Of a stretch of 64,000 nucleotides of DNA, positions 24,179-32,247 are shown one piece after another (the first letter of the stretch is position 1; every line of letters starts with the position of its first letter). The stretch lies in NCBI RefSeq assembly GCF_014205225.1, contig NZ_JACHNB010000001.1:4011501-4075500 (forward strand), written 5' to 3'. The notes under the pieces were generated by a model, which worked only from the letters and a program-made list of their open reading frames with translations, was not told where the DNA came from and did not search any database. Origin of the DNA: Actinoplanes octamycinicus (GTDB lineage: Bacteria > Actinomycetota > Actinomycetes > Mycobacteriales > Micromonosporaceae). A program made the translations under genes and the position numbers.

Positions 24179-25376
24179 ACCGTCCGACCGTTGCCGCGCC
24201 GACCAGCATCCCGACCGCGATCGCGACCAGCAGCGAGACCATGTCGGCGAGTCCGGTGACGCCCTGGATCGGGTCGCCGCCGATCCAGCTCTCCAGCCCG
24301 CGCAGCCCGTGCGAACCCGGGGTGAGCACGTAGAACGCGCCCAGGTAGAGGACGTAGGCGGGAGGCATGCCGGGCCGCCGGCCGAGCAGCAGCGCGGTCG
24401 CCATCATCACCACCGCGCCCAGGAAGGTGCCGGCCGGGTCGCCCAGCGAGCGGGTGCCCACCTCGGTCACCGCAGCGGTGAGCAGGACCAGGCCGAGCGC
24501 CCACGGGAAGTCCCGCGGGGCCATCGAGAAGGTCAGCATCACCCCGGCGGCGAACAGCACCCAGCCGCCCCACACGGCCACCGGGCCCAGATTGCCCGGG
24601 ACGGTCACGTCGTACAGGGCGCTCTGCGGCACCTGGAGCAGCACCGTCGCCATCAGTGCGCCGAACGCCAGGATGAGGAGCACCACCATGCTGTAGACCA
24701 GCCGGGCGGCGCCCGCGGTCATCCGGTTCACCGCCAGCTCCAGGGCGGCCGCGGTGATCGCGTCGCCGGGGATGAAGTAGAACAGCGCCGGGACGATCAG
24801 CTGGATCGGGCCGCCGGCGATCAGGTCGTGCTGGTGCAGGGTCAGCACCACCGCGGTGACCAGCAGCGAGGCGAGGAACGGCTCGATCAGCACCAGCCCG
24901 CGGCGCCGGCCGCCGGCCACCACCAGCAGGCCGATCAGCAGGCCGGTCAGCGCCGAGACGCCGACCTGCTGCCAGGTGGCCTGGACCGAGATCCCGAAGC
25001 CGACGGTGAACGCGACCAGGCCGAGCACCTGCCAGGGCCTCGACCAGCGGCCCGGCAGCCGGCGGATCGCGTGGAGCTGGTCCGTCGCGTCCGAAGCGGA
25101 CAGACCGCCGCTGTACACCCTGCTCAGCAGCGCTTTGATCAGGGAAACTCGGTGCAACGGCGGCACCCCGGGCTCCCGGGCGAAGGACAGCGTGCGCTCG
25201 CCGACGGTGAGCACCGCCGCGTCGGCCAGGAAGGTCACCTCCACGGTGTGCCCGTACGCGGCGGCGACGTCCCGGACGATCGCCTCGCACCGCATCGTCC
25301 CCTCGAAGCTGGACGCCAGCAGCATCCCGGTGAGCGGCCCGAGGAACTGGAGCAGCTCCCTCTCGGTGGTGGTCAT
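24162..25376 (-). CDS. ThrE-like threonine/serine exporter family protein (second of a pair)
   Basis: A 404-residue protein. About 120 cytosolic N-terminal residues (ThrE-type, DUF1212: LSRVYSGGLSASDATDQLHAI) are followed by about ten helices with the family phrases FGISVQATWQQVGVSALTG, FYFIPGDAITAAALELAVNRM and PGSHGLRGLESWIGG. ThrE exports threonine and serine in Corynebacterium; specificity here is open. ATG 25376 overlaps the stop of the upstream homologue (ATGA). The two proteins may work as a heteromer, or one may be a specialised copy. Confidence 0.83.
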   Translation of the reverse strand: MTTTERELLQFLGPLTGMLLASSFEGTMRCEAIVRDVAAAYGHTVEVTFLADAAVLTVGERTLSFAREPGVPPLHRVSLIKALLSRVYSGGLSASDATDQLHAIRRLPGRWSRPWQVLGLVAFTVGFGISVQATWQQVGVSALTGLLIGLLVVAGGRRRGLVLIEPFLASLLVTAVVLTLHQHDLIAGGPIQLIVPALFYFIPGDAITAAALELAVNRMTAGAARLVYSMVVLLILAFGALMATVLLQVPQSALYDVTVPGNLGPVAVWGGWVLFAAGVMLTFSMAPRDFPWALGLVLLTAAVTEVGTRSLGDPAGTFLGAVVMMATALLLGRRPGMPPAYVLYLGAFYVLTPGSHGLRGLESWIGGDPIQGVTGLADMVSLLVAIAVGMLVGAATVGRFIRTG

Positions 25377-26614
25377 CGGGTCATCGCCCGGACCAGCGGG
25401 TGCCCGCACAGCACGCCGAGCGCGATCGAGACCATCGTGCCGACCGAGCCGATCAGGTCCTGGATCCCGCGGACCGTGTCCTGCCCGAGGTACTCGGTCA
25501 CCCCGATCAGGGTGAGCGCGCCCGGCACCAGCAACCAGAACCCGGGCAGGAAACAGACCAGCGCCGGTGGCCCGGACGGCCGGCGTTCCACCAGGTAGGC
25601 GACCACGGTCAGGGCGAGCGCGCCGACGAACCCGCTCAGGTAGCCGCCGAGCACCAGGTTGCCGAGGAACTGCGCGGCGAATCCGGAGTAGAGCACCAGC
25701 AGCAGCCACCAGAACGACCGCCGCGGCCCGGCGTGCAGCAGGTAGTTGCCGATCCCGACGATCAGGACCCCGGCCCAGGGCGCCCACCAGCCGACCGTGT
25801 TCGCCGCGACGTCGGTGGGCGCGGCCGGCGCCGGCACCCCGGCGACATGCGCCGCGCCGATGATGCCGAAGGCCAGCAGCAGCAACTGCAGGGCGCCGGC
25901 CACCAGGCGGCTGGAGCCGGTGATCATCTCGTACGCGGACAGCTCCACCACGCCCATGGTCAGCATCGCGCCGGGCAGGAAGGTCACCAGCGGGGCCACC
26001 ATGGCGCGCAGGTCGGCCTCCGCCCATCCGCTGCCGGCCAGCCAGAAGGTCACCGCGGAGACCGCGAACGCGGCGATCACCGGCATGATCATCTGGGCGC
26101 TGGCCCATCGGGCGCCGACCAGCCGGAGGATCCCGACCAGCACCCCGAAGACCGCGGACAGCGCGATGTCACCCCAGGTCGGCGCCAGGATCAGGCAGAT
26201 ACCGACGATCAGCACGGCGTGCCCGGTGACCCGGGTGGCCGGGCCGAACCGGGGCGGCATCTCCACCGCGGCGAGCACCTGACGGCTGCCCAGCGCGGGC
26301 GGCAGCTTGCCCTGCTGCGCCGCCCGGAGCAGGTCGAACACCGCGGCGGTCTGGTCCAGCCGGAGCCCGCCGCGCAGCTGCCGGGTCGGTTCCAGGGTGG
26401 CCGGCCGGCCCGGTTCCAGCGCCACCACGAGATAGGTCGGCAGCACGCTGACCCGGGCCTGCGGGGCGCCGTAGACGGCCGCCACCTTGAGCAGGTGCTC
26501 CTCGATCTGGTTGACCGCCTCGCCGGCGGCGGTGAGCGCGCTGCCCAGGAAGAGCAGGAACTGCTGGAGGTCCTGTTCGTCCGCCGGAGCGAGCGACATG
26601 GTCGACTCGGCCAT
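25373..26614 (-). CDS. ThrE-like threonine/serine exporter family protein (first of a pair)
   Basis: A 413-residue paralogue of the next gene: an N-terminal soluble ThrE domain (LFLGSALTAAGEAVNQIEEHL, VLPTYLVVALEPG, LRLDQTAAVFDLL), then about ten helices with LVTFLPGAMLTMGVVELSAYEM and FLPGFWLLVPGALTLIGVTEY. The last is the ThrE signature in the C-terminal half. ATG 26614 lies 8 nt from TACCTT (26623-26628), which is 22 nt from the inverted repeat at 26651; a Shine-Dalgarno is not apparent. It heads the six-gene minus-strand run ending at 20485, which has a second internal promoter at 24162. Confidence 0.85.
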   Translation of the reverse strand: MAESTMSLAPADEQDLQQFLLFLGSALTAAGEAVNQIEEHLLKVAAVYGAPQARVSVLPTYLVVALEPGRPATLEPTRQLRGGLRLDQTAAVFDLLRAAQQGKLPPALGSRQVLAAVEMPPRFGPATRVTGHAVLIVGICLILAPTWGDIALSAVFGVLVGILRLVGARWASAQMIMPVIAAFAVSAVTFWLAGSGWAEADLRAMVAPLVTFLPGAMLTMGVVELSAYEMITGSSRLVAGALQLLLLAFGIIGAAHVAGVPAPAAPTDVAANTVGWWAPWAGVLIVGIGNYLLHAGPRRSFWWLLLVLYSGFAAQFLGNLVLGGYLSGFVGALALTVVAYLVERRPSGPPALVCFLPGFWLLVPGALTLIGVTEYLGQDTVRGIQDLIGSVGTMVSIALGVLCGHPLVRAMTR

Positions 26615-26650
26615 GGGCTCCGAAGGTAGGCGGTGCGCGGGCCCAGCGAT

Positions 26651-26667
26651 TCATCCGGCGCGAGCGA
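26651..26667. promoter_or_regulatory. Recurrent inverted repeat, site 9 (bidirectional)
   Basis: TCATCC-GGCGC-GAGCGA, one mismatch in the right arm. On the minus strand TACCTT (26623-26628) is 22 nt away, serving the ThrE-like pair. On the plus strand GAGGCT (26691-26696) is 23 nt away, serving the MFS gene at 26726. Confidence 0.58.
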
Positions 26668-26725
26668 TGCCGGTCCGCGGCGCCGCCGGAGAGGCTGGCG
26701 GCATCGAAAAAGGGAGGGGCGGCCG

Positions 26726-28225
26726 ATGGCGGCGACGGATTCACCGGCACAGACCAATCGCGCGGCAGGACTCGGTGTCCTGCTCGCCGCCTGTGTGTCC
26801 GCCCTGGTGGTGAACGCGAACACGTCGGCCGTGACGATCCTGCTCCCGGCGATCAGCCAGGACGTAGGCGCCTCGGTGGACACCCTGCAGTGGGCGGTGA
26901 CCGGCTACATGCTGGTCGGCGCCGCGGTGATCGTCACCTCCGGCGCGCTCGGCGACGTCTTCGGCCGCCGCCGGATCTTCCTGGGCGGCCTGGTCCTCTT
27001 CGTGCTCTCCTGCGCGTTGATCGCGCTCTCCTCGGCGGCCGCCGGGGTGATCGCCGGCCGGATGATCCAGGGCGCGGCCGGCTCGACCATCCTGGCCTGC
27101 GGGATGAGCCTGCTCTCGGTGGGCTCGTCCGGCGCCGGGCAGATGAAGGCGATCACGCTGTGGGGCGCCGCCTCGGCGGTCGGCGGCGCGGCCGGCCCGC
27201 TGATCGGCGGCCTGCTGGTCGGCTCCACCGGCTGGCAGGGCCTGTTCTGGATCGACGCGCTGATCGCCGCCCTGTGCATCCCGCTGACCTGGTTCACCGT
27301 GACGGAGTCGCGCGATCCGGACCGGCCGCGGCAGATCGACGTGCTGGGCACCGTGCTGGTCGCGGTCCTGCTGGTCCCGCTGGTGCTGGCACTCAGCGAG
27401 GGCAGCTCGTGGGGCTGGTTCTCGCTGCCGGTGATCGTCTGCCTGGTGGTCTCGGTGCTCGGCGGCGTCGGTTTCGTCTTCGTGGAGCGCCGCGCCGCCG
27501 CGCCGCTGGTCGACCTCCAGTTGCTGCGCAACCGGGTGCTGGTCGGCGCGGCGCTGGCGATCCTGCTGGTGGCCGGCGTGATCAACGCGCTGATGTACCT
27601 GCTCAGCCTCTACTTCCAGGATCCCAACGGGTTCGGCATGACGGCGCTGGAGGCGGGCCTGGCCACACTGCCGGCCGCGGCCGCGATGATCGCGATCACC
27701 CCGCTGATCACCCCGCTCGCGGTGAAGATCGGCCCGAGGTACGCCGTCGCGATCGGGTTCGGACTCTCCACCGTCGGCTGCGTGGCGCTGGCGTTCGTCA
27801 GCCCGTCCTGGAGCTACGGCGCCTTCGTCCTCCCGCTGATCGTCCTCTCGATCGGGCTCGGGCTGGCCAACGGCCCGGCCTCGTCCGCGTCGACCAGCGC
27901 GGTCGACGACGACCAGGTCGGCCAGGCGTCCGGCATCTCCAACATGGCCCGCTACGTCGGTGGATCGCTCGCCGTCGCGGCCGCCGCCACGGTCTCCACC
28001 GCGGCCACCGACGGGCGGGACACCGCCGTGGGGCTGGCCGACGGGCTCGGCGCCGGCGCGGTGCTGCTGGCCCTGATGTCGGTCAGCGGGGTGGCCCTGG
28101 TGCTGCTGCTGCGCCGGCACCGGGCGGAGCGGGCCGCCGCCGTCCACCTCGCGGCGGCCGCCGCGGCGACCAGCCACACGATCCCGACCCGGCCGCAGCC
28201 GGCCACTACCGGAGGACCTCGATGA
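26726..28225 (+). CDS. MFS exporter, DHA2 (EmrB/QacA) type
   Basis: A 499-residue protein with about 14 helices. Family marks are NTSAVTILLPAISQDVGASV in helix 1, motif A in ALGDVFGRRRIFLGG, and motif C in WGAASAVGGAAGPLIGGLL. The C-terminal 40 residues are Ala/Arg/Thr-rich and cytosolic. The start is ATG 26726, after AGGGAGGGG. Its stop overlaps the ATG of the M24 peptidase (ATGA), suggesting export of a product linked to peptide turnover. Such pumps often move drugs or metabolites, and the substrate is unknown. Confidence 0.88.
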   Translation: MAATDSPAQTNRAAGLGVLLAACVSALVVNANTSAVTILLPAISQDVGASVDTLQWAVTGYMLVGAAVIVTSGALGDVFGRRRIFLGGLVLFVLSCALIALSSAAAGVIAGRMIQGAAGSTILACGMSLLSVGSSGAGQMKAITLWGAASAVGGAAGPLIGGLLVGSTGWQGLFWIDALIAALCIPLTWFTVTESRDPDRPRQIDVLGTVLVAVLLVPLVLALSEGSSWGWFSLPVIVCLVVSVLGGVGFVFVERRAAAPLVDLQLLRNRVLVGAALAILLVAGVINALMYLLSLYFQDPNGFGMTALEAGLATLPAAAAMIAITPLITPLAVKIGPRYAVAIGFGLSTVGCVALAFVSPSWSYGAFVLPLIVLSIGLGLANGPASSASTSAVDDDQVGQASGISNMARYVGGSLAVAAAATVSTAATDGRDTAVGLADGLGAGAVLLALMSVSGVALVLLLRRHRAERAAAVHLAAAAAATSHTIPTRPQPATTGGPR

Positions 28226-29322
28226 CCCCGTTCACCAGCAAGGACTACATCCAGCGGATGGAACGCGCGGTGGCCCAGGCGGCCGAGGCCGGCCTCACCG
28301 GGCTGCTCGTCACGCCGGGCCCGGACCTCACCTACTTCACCGGGTACCAGCCGACCGCGATCACCGAGCGGATCACCATGCTGGTCCTGGACGCCGACCA
28401 CGACCCGCACCTGATCGTGCCGGTGCTGGAGCGCCCGGACGCGGAGGGCGCCCCGGTGGCGATCACCGACTGGGCGGACGGCAGTGACCCGTACGCCGCG
28501 GCGGTCCGGCTGCTCGACCCGAGCGGCCGGTACGCGATCTCCGACTCGGCGTGGGCGATGCACCTGCTCGGCCTCCAGCAGGCGCTGCCCGGGTCGTCCT
28601 ACACCTCGATGACCGGGAGCCTGCCGATGCTGCGGGCGGTCAAGGACGCCGACGAGGTGGACCGGCTCGCGGCGGCCGGCGCGGCCGCCGACGCGGCCTA
28701 CGAGCAGATCATCTCGGTACGGTTCGAGGGTCGCACCGAGCGCGAGATCGGCACCGACCTGGCCCGTCTGCTCACCGAGCACGGGCACTCCCAGGTCGAC
28801 TTCACCGTGGTCGGCTCCGGGCCGAACGGGGCCAACCCGCACCACGAGATGGGCGACCGGGTGATCCAGCGCGGCGACATGGTGGTCCTCGACTTCGGCG
28901 GCCTCAAGGACTCGTACGGCTCGGACACCACCCGGACCGTGCACGTCGGCCCGCCGACCACCGAGGAGCAGGAGATCTTCGACGTGGTCCGGCGGGCGCA
29001 GCAGGCCGCGTTCGAGGCGGTCCGCCCGGGCATCCCCTGCCAGGAGGTGGACCGGATGGCACGGCGGGTGATCGACGAGGCCGGGTACGGCGAGTACTTC
29101 ATCCACCGGACCGGGCACGGCATCGGGCTGACCACGCACGAGCCGCCGTACCTGGTCGAGGGGGAGGAGCAGCCGCTCGTCCCCGGGATGTGCTTCTCCA
29201 TCGAGCCGGGGATCTACCTGCCCGGGCGGCTCGGTGTGCGGATCGAGGACATCGTCACGGTGACCGGGACCGGTGGCCGGCGGCTGAACAACACCAGCCA
29301 CGACCTGCAGGTCGTGGCCTGA
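28222..29322 (+). CDS. M24-family aminopeptidase P (Xaa-Pro peptidase)
   Basis: A 366-residue peptidase with an N-terminal creatinase-type domain (LLVTPGPDLTYFTGYQP) and a pita-bread C-terminal domain holding all five metal ligands: VVLDFGGLKDSYGSDTTRT (two Asp), HRTGHGIGL (His), FSIEPGIYLPG (Glu) and VRIEDIVTVT (Glu). It would release N-terminal residues before proline in the cytosol. The gene is translationally coupled to the MFS exporter. A large hairpin follows 51 nt after the stop. Confidence 0.92.
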   Translation: MTPFTSKDYIQRMERAVAQAAEAGLTGLLVTPGPDLTYFTGYQPTAITERITMLVLDADHDPHLIVPVLERPDAEGAPVAITDWADGSDPYAAAVRLLDPSGRYAISDSAWAMHLLGLQQALPGSSYTSMTGSLPMLRAVKDADEVDRLAAAGAAADAAYEQIISVRFEGRTEREIGTDLARLLTEHGHSQVDFTVVGSGPNGANPHHEMGDRVIQRGDMVVLDFGGLKDSYGSDTTRTVHVGPPTTEEQEIFDVVRRAQQAAFEAVRPGIPCQEVDRMARRVIDEAGYGEYFIHRTGHGIGLTTHEPPYLVEGEEQPLVPGMCFSIEPGIYLPGRLGVRIEDIVTVTGTGGRRLNNTSHDLQVVA

Positions 29323-29373
29323 CCGACCTCTCCTCAGGGAGCGCCGCGGCCGATGGGGGTCGCCCGTGGCGTT

Positions 29374-29420
29374 GCGGGGCGCCGGCCGTAGTACCGCCAC
29401 TTGTTTGGCCGGCGCCCCGC
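29374..29420. terminator. Large hairpin after M24 peptidase
   Basis: Perfect 14-bp arms GCGGGGCGCCGGCC (29374-29387) and GGCCGGCGCCCCGC (29407-29420) with a 19-nt AT-richer loop, between the peptidase and the lipoprotein gene. Confidence 0.65.
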
Positions 29421-29431
29421 CATCCCGCCCC

Positions 29432-29461
29432 GACGCCTTCAGGAAAGACGCCTTCAGGAAA
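29432..29461. repeat. Two tandem copies of a 15-bp sequence
   Basis: GACGCCTTCAGGAAA occurs at 29432-29446 and again directly at 29447-29461. It duplicates the A-rich ribosome-site region just before ATG 29471. Confidence 0.8.
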
Positions 29462-29470
29462 GAGGAACCG

Positions 29471-30544
29471 ATGGAGTCTCCGCGTTATCGGCGTCCGCTC
29501 GCGGCGCTCGCGGTGGCCGGGGTGCTGCTCGGCGGCCTGTCGGCGTGCAGCGGGGAGAACAAGCCGGAAGGGTTGCCGTCGACCCGGCCGTCCGTGGAGC
29601 GCACCGCGGACCGGACCACCCGGCCGACGCCCACCGAGGAGCAAACCACCGAGACCGCGCAGCCGGAGCCGACCCGCACCCGCGAGACCCGGACCGCCGA
29701 GCCGACCCGGACCCAGGAGCCGACGAGGACGCAGGAGCCGACGAAGACGCAGGAGCCCACCAAGACGCAGGAGCCGACGAAGACGCAGGAGCCGACGCCG
29801 GCCGCGACCTCCACCTCCGCCGTGGTGGCCGCTCCGGCCGCCGAGGAGGGCGACGGCGGCGACGGTGGCGTCTGGGGCTGGCTGCTGCTGATCGCGCTGC
29901 TCACCGGGCTGGTCGGGGTGCTGCTCTACGGCCGCAACCGGAAGGTCACCGCCTGGGACGGCGAGTCCCGCGGACTGGCCGGGGAGACCCGGACGGTGCT
30001 CGGCAGCCGGTTGCCGCCGGTGCTGACCAGCGCGGACGCCGGGCAGCGGGGACTGGCCTGGCCGCCGGTCCGCGACGATCTCACCTCGCTGGAGGCGCGC
30101 TGGGCGGCGATCGTGCAGACCGCGCCGGACGAGGAGCGGTCCGCCTACGCCGGCGGGATCAGCGGCATGCTCCGCGACCTGGTGATCGCGGTGGACGCGG
30201 AGAACGAGGCGGTGGCGGCCGGCCGCGACTGGCGGATGCTGCGGCCGCGGCTGGACGCCATCCTCGCCGCGCTCACCGCCGCGCTGGAACCGGCCCCCGG
30301 CCCCACCACGGTCTACCCGGCCCAGCACGCCGCCCCCGCCGACGCCACCCCGCCGTCCGCGCCGGCGCCGAGGACCACGGAATACGGCGAGCCGCTCGAC
30401 GACGACCCCGACAACTACCCACCACCCCGGCACGCGGCCAACGGCACCACCCCGCCGCAGCCTCGGCCGGACGACCCCGGTTACCCGGACTACGGCGACC
30501 CGGACGACCCGGGACCGGGTGGCAACTCCCAGCCGCCCTACTGA
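29471..30544 (+). CDS. Repeat-rich lipoprotein with internal transmembrane helix
   Basis: A 357-residue protein. The N-terminus is a lipoprotein signal with lipobox LSAC (Cys26). Residues about 30-115 are Thr/Pro/Glu-rich and contain six TRTQEP/TKTQEP-type repeats, encoded by near-identical 18-bp DNA repeats at about 29705-29795. A membrane helix follows near residues 135-155 (WGWLLLIALLTGLVGVLLYG), then a helical domain and a disordered Pro-rich tail. The Thr/Pro region looks like an extracytoplasmic stalk, possibly glycosylated. A lipid anchor plus a later helix is an odd topology. No family is recognised. Confidence 0.75.
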   Translation: MESPRYRRPLAALAVAGVLLGGLSACSGENKPEGLPSTRPSVERTADRTTRPTPTEEQTTETAQPEPTRTRETRTAEPTRTQEPTRTQEPTKTQEPTKTQEPTKTQEPTPAATSTSAVVAAPAAEEGDGGDGGVWGWLLLIALLTGLVGVLLYGRNRKVTAWDGESRGLAGETRTVLGSRLPPVLTSADAGQRGLAWPPVRDDLTSLEARWAAIVQTAPDEERSAYAGGISGMLRDLVIAVDAENEAVAAGRDWRMLRPRLDAILAALTAALEPAPGPTTVYPAQHAAPADATPPSAPAPRTTEYGEPLDDDPDNYPPPRHAANGTTPPQPRPDDPGYPDYGDPDDPGPGGNSQPPY

Positions 30545-30567
30545 CCGGGCCGGGGCGGCGTGGCAGG

Positions 30568-31017
30568 ATGCCTGGGGTGAGCAGGTCGGGGCGCGAGCAG
30601 CGGCTGCGGGACCTGGTCCGGCTGCGGCGGGTCCGGGACCGGATCGACCGTGACTACGCGCAGCCGCTCGACGTCGAGGCGCTGGCCCGGGGTGCCGCCA
30701 TGTCGGCCGGCCACCTCAGCCGGGAGTTCAAGCTGGCCTTCGGCGAGTCGCCCTACGGCTACCTGATGACCCGGCGGATCGAGCGGGCCATGACCCTGTT
30801 GCGCCGCGGCGATCTCAGCGTCACCGAGGTGTGTTTCGCGGTCGGCTGTTCCTCGCTGGGCACCTTCAGCACCCGGTTCACCCAGCTGGTCGGCGTCTCC
30901 CCGAGCGAGTACCGGCGGACCGAGGCCGGCGCCACCGACGGCATCCCGGCCTGCCTGGCGAAACAGGTGACCAGACCGGTCAGGAATCGAGAAGTCCGGC
31001 CGGTCGCGCGTTCCTAG
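30568..31017 (+). CDS. AraC-family DNA-binding protein (HTH domain only)
   Basis: A 149-residue protein consisting almost only of the AraC two-helix-turn-helix unit: IDRDYAQPLDVEALARGAAMSAGHLSREFK, then GESPYGYLMTRRIERAMTLL and DLSVTEVCFAVGCSSLGTFSTRFTQLVGVSPSEYRR. There is no N-terminal sensor domain. It ends 10 nt before the VOC gene, and this AraC-VOC pairing is common in actinobacteria, where the regulator usually controls the adjacent glyoxalase-fold gene. The start may be ATG 30568 or GTG 30577. Confidence 0.88.
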   Translation: MPGVSRSGREQRLRDLVRLRRVRDRIDRDYAQPLDVEALARGAAMSAGHLSREFKLAFGESPYGYLMTRRIERAMTLLRRGDLSVTEVCFAVGCSSLGTFSTRFTQLVGVSPSEYRRTEAGATDGIPACLAKQVTRPVRNREVRPVARS

Positions 31018-31027
31018 CATGGGCGGC

Positions 31028-31432
31028 ATGGACATCAGCATTCACGCGAGTTTCCTTCCGCACGACGACCCGGAGGCGGCCGTCACGTTCTACCGTGACG
31101 TGCTCGGTTTCGAGGTCCGCAAGGACGTCGGGTACGGCGAGATGCGCTGGATCACGGTCGGGCCGAAGGGCCAGCCGACCTCGATCGTGCTGACCCCGCC
31201 GGCCGCCGATCCGAGCATCACCGAGGATGAGCGGCGGATGATCGCCGAGATGATGGCGAAGGGCACCTATGCCGGGCTGGTGCTCGGCGCCGAGGATCTC
31301 GACGGCGTCTTCGAGCGGCTGGTGGCCGCCGGCGCGGACGTGGTCCAGGAGCCGACCGACCAGCCGTACGGGATCCGGGACTGCGCCTTCCGCGACCCGT
31401 CCGGCAACATGCTCCGGATCAACCAGCTCTAG
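31028..31432 (+). CDS. VOC-family (glyoxalase/bleomycin-resistance fold) protein
   Basis: A 134-residue protein of two beta-alpha-beta-beta-beta modules: the ASFLPHDDPEAAVTFYRDVLGF opening and a C-terminal YGIRDCAFRDPSGNMLRINQL with the usual metal-ligand Glu replaced by Asn or Gln, so a metal-binding or non-metal role is uncertain. It is the partner of the AraC gene upstream. The next gene, also VOC but on the other strand, overlaps its stop by 4 nt. An alternative ATG at 31019 adds three residues. Confidence 0.87.
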   Translation: MDISIHASFLPHDDPEAAVTFYRDVLGFEVRKDVGYGEMRWITVGPKGQPTSIVLTPPAADPSITEDERRMIAEMMAKGTYAGLVLGAEDLDGVFERLVAAGADVVQEPTDQPYGIRDCAFRDPSGNMLRINQL

Positions 31433-31797
31433 TTCGACCAGGACCGGGTGGAGAGGACCAGGCGGTACCCGTCCGGGTCGGCCACGGTCACACCCCAACG
31501 GTCCCAGTACTCGCCCTGCGGGACCACCGTCCCGCCGTGTGCCACCAGCCGGGCCACCAGCGCCGGGTCGACCGGCTCACCCAGGTAGAGGACGAGCAGA
31601 TCCTCCTCGGTCGGGGTGGGCCGCAGGTGGCCGGCGACCAGTTCCAGGTGCCAGGACCCGCCGCGCGGGCCGGCCATCAGCAGGTCCGGCTTGCGGAAGA
31701 GTTCGGCCAGCCCGAGACCGTCGAGGTAGAAGCGCCCGACGGCGTCCAGGTCGGTGCACGGCCGGGCGATCCGCAGCGCCGCGTGTTCGATCGTCAT
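31429..31797 (-). CDS. VOC-family protein (second)
   Basis: A 122-residue VOC protein starting at ATG 31797: IEHAALRIARPCTDLDAVGRFYLDGLGL, then GGSWHLELVAGH and WDRWGVTVADPDGYRLVL at the end. The first module has His4 and the middle has an HLEL Glu, so two of the usual metal ligands are present. It is convergent with the AraC-VOC operon and so not under the same promoter. The substrate is unknown. Confidence 0.85.
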   Translation of the reverse strand: MTIEHAALRIARPCTDLDAVGRFYLDGLGLAELFRKPDLLMAGPRGGSWHLELVAGHLRPTPTEEDLLVLYLGEPVDPALVARLVAHGGTVVPQGEYWDRWGVTVADPDGYRLVLSTRSWSN

Positions 31798-31983
31798 CGG
31801 ACGATCATGCAAGCTGAAGCCGAGTTGAGGGCAAGATCGAACCGGGTCGAGGTCGCCGCCCCCGGGCGCGCGTGACCTCCCCGGTCTCTTCCAGATCAAC
31901 ACCGGTTCGCGGTACGGCCGGAAGCCCCGCGTACCCGTCCTGACCAGCCCGGACGGCTTCGCGTGCGGGGTCGCGTGATCGAT

Positions 31984-32147
31984 CTTGATAGATCAAGTGC
32001 CCGACTCGTACCCTATGGATGTTTGTGCACACGAGTCGGCCGATAAGCGGAGGCGGTCGGCCCGCCGCCTGCGTCGCCGTCCGTACGTGAGCGTTCACAT
32101 CGCGGTGATGTCACGTTTCGTCCCGGTTACCGTTAGGGGTCTTGACA
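31984..32147 (+). promoter_or_regulatory. Operator and promoter region of the sugar ABC operon
   Basis: The 450-bp gene-free region 31798-32247 contains a palindrome CTTGAT-ag-ATCAAG (31984-31997), 9-bp arms CCGACTCGT (32001-32009) and ACGAGTCGG (32031-32039), and a TTGACA hexamer (32142-32147), the best -35 candidate for the binding-protein gene. These are much more AT-rich than the surroundings. A LacI- or ROK-type repressor would be usual for such an operon, but none is encoded nearby. Confidence 0.5.
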
Positions 32148-32247
32148 GATAACGAGCGTCGATGGGTGAATGTGTGAGTTCCTGATCGGACGAGTGAGTG
32201 ATCCACCATCGTTTGCGTGTGAAGCCGTTTGGCTTTGAGGGGGCTCC

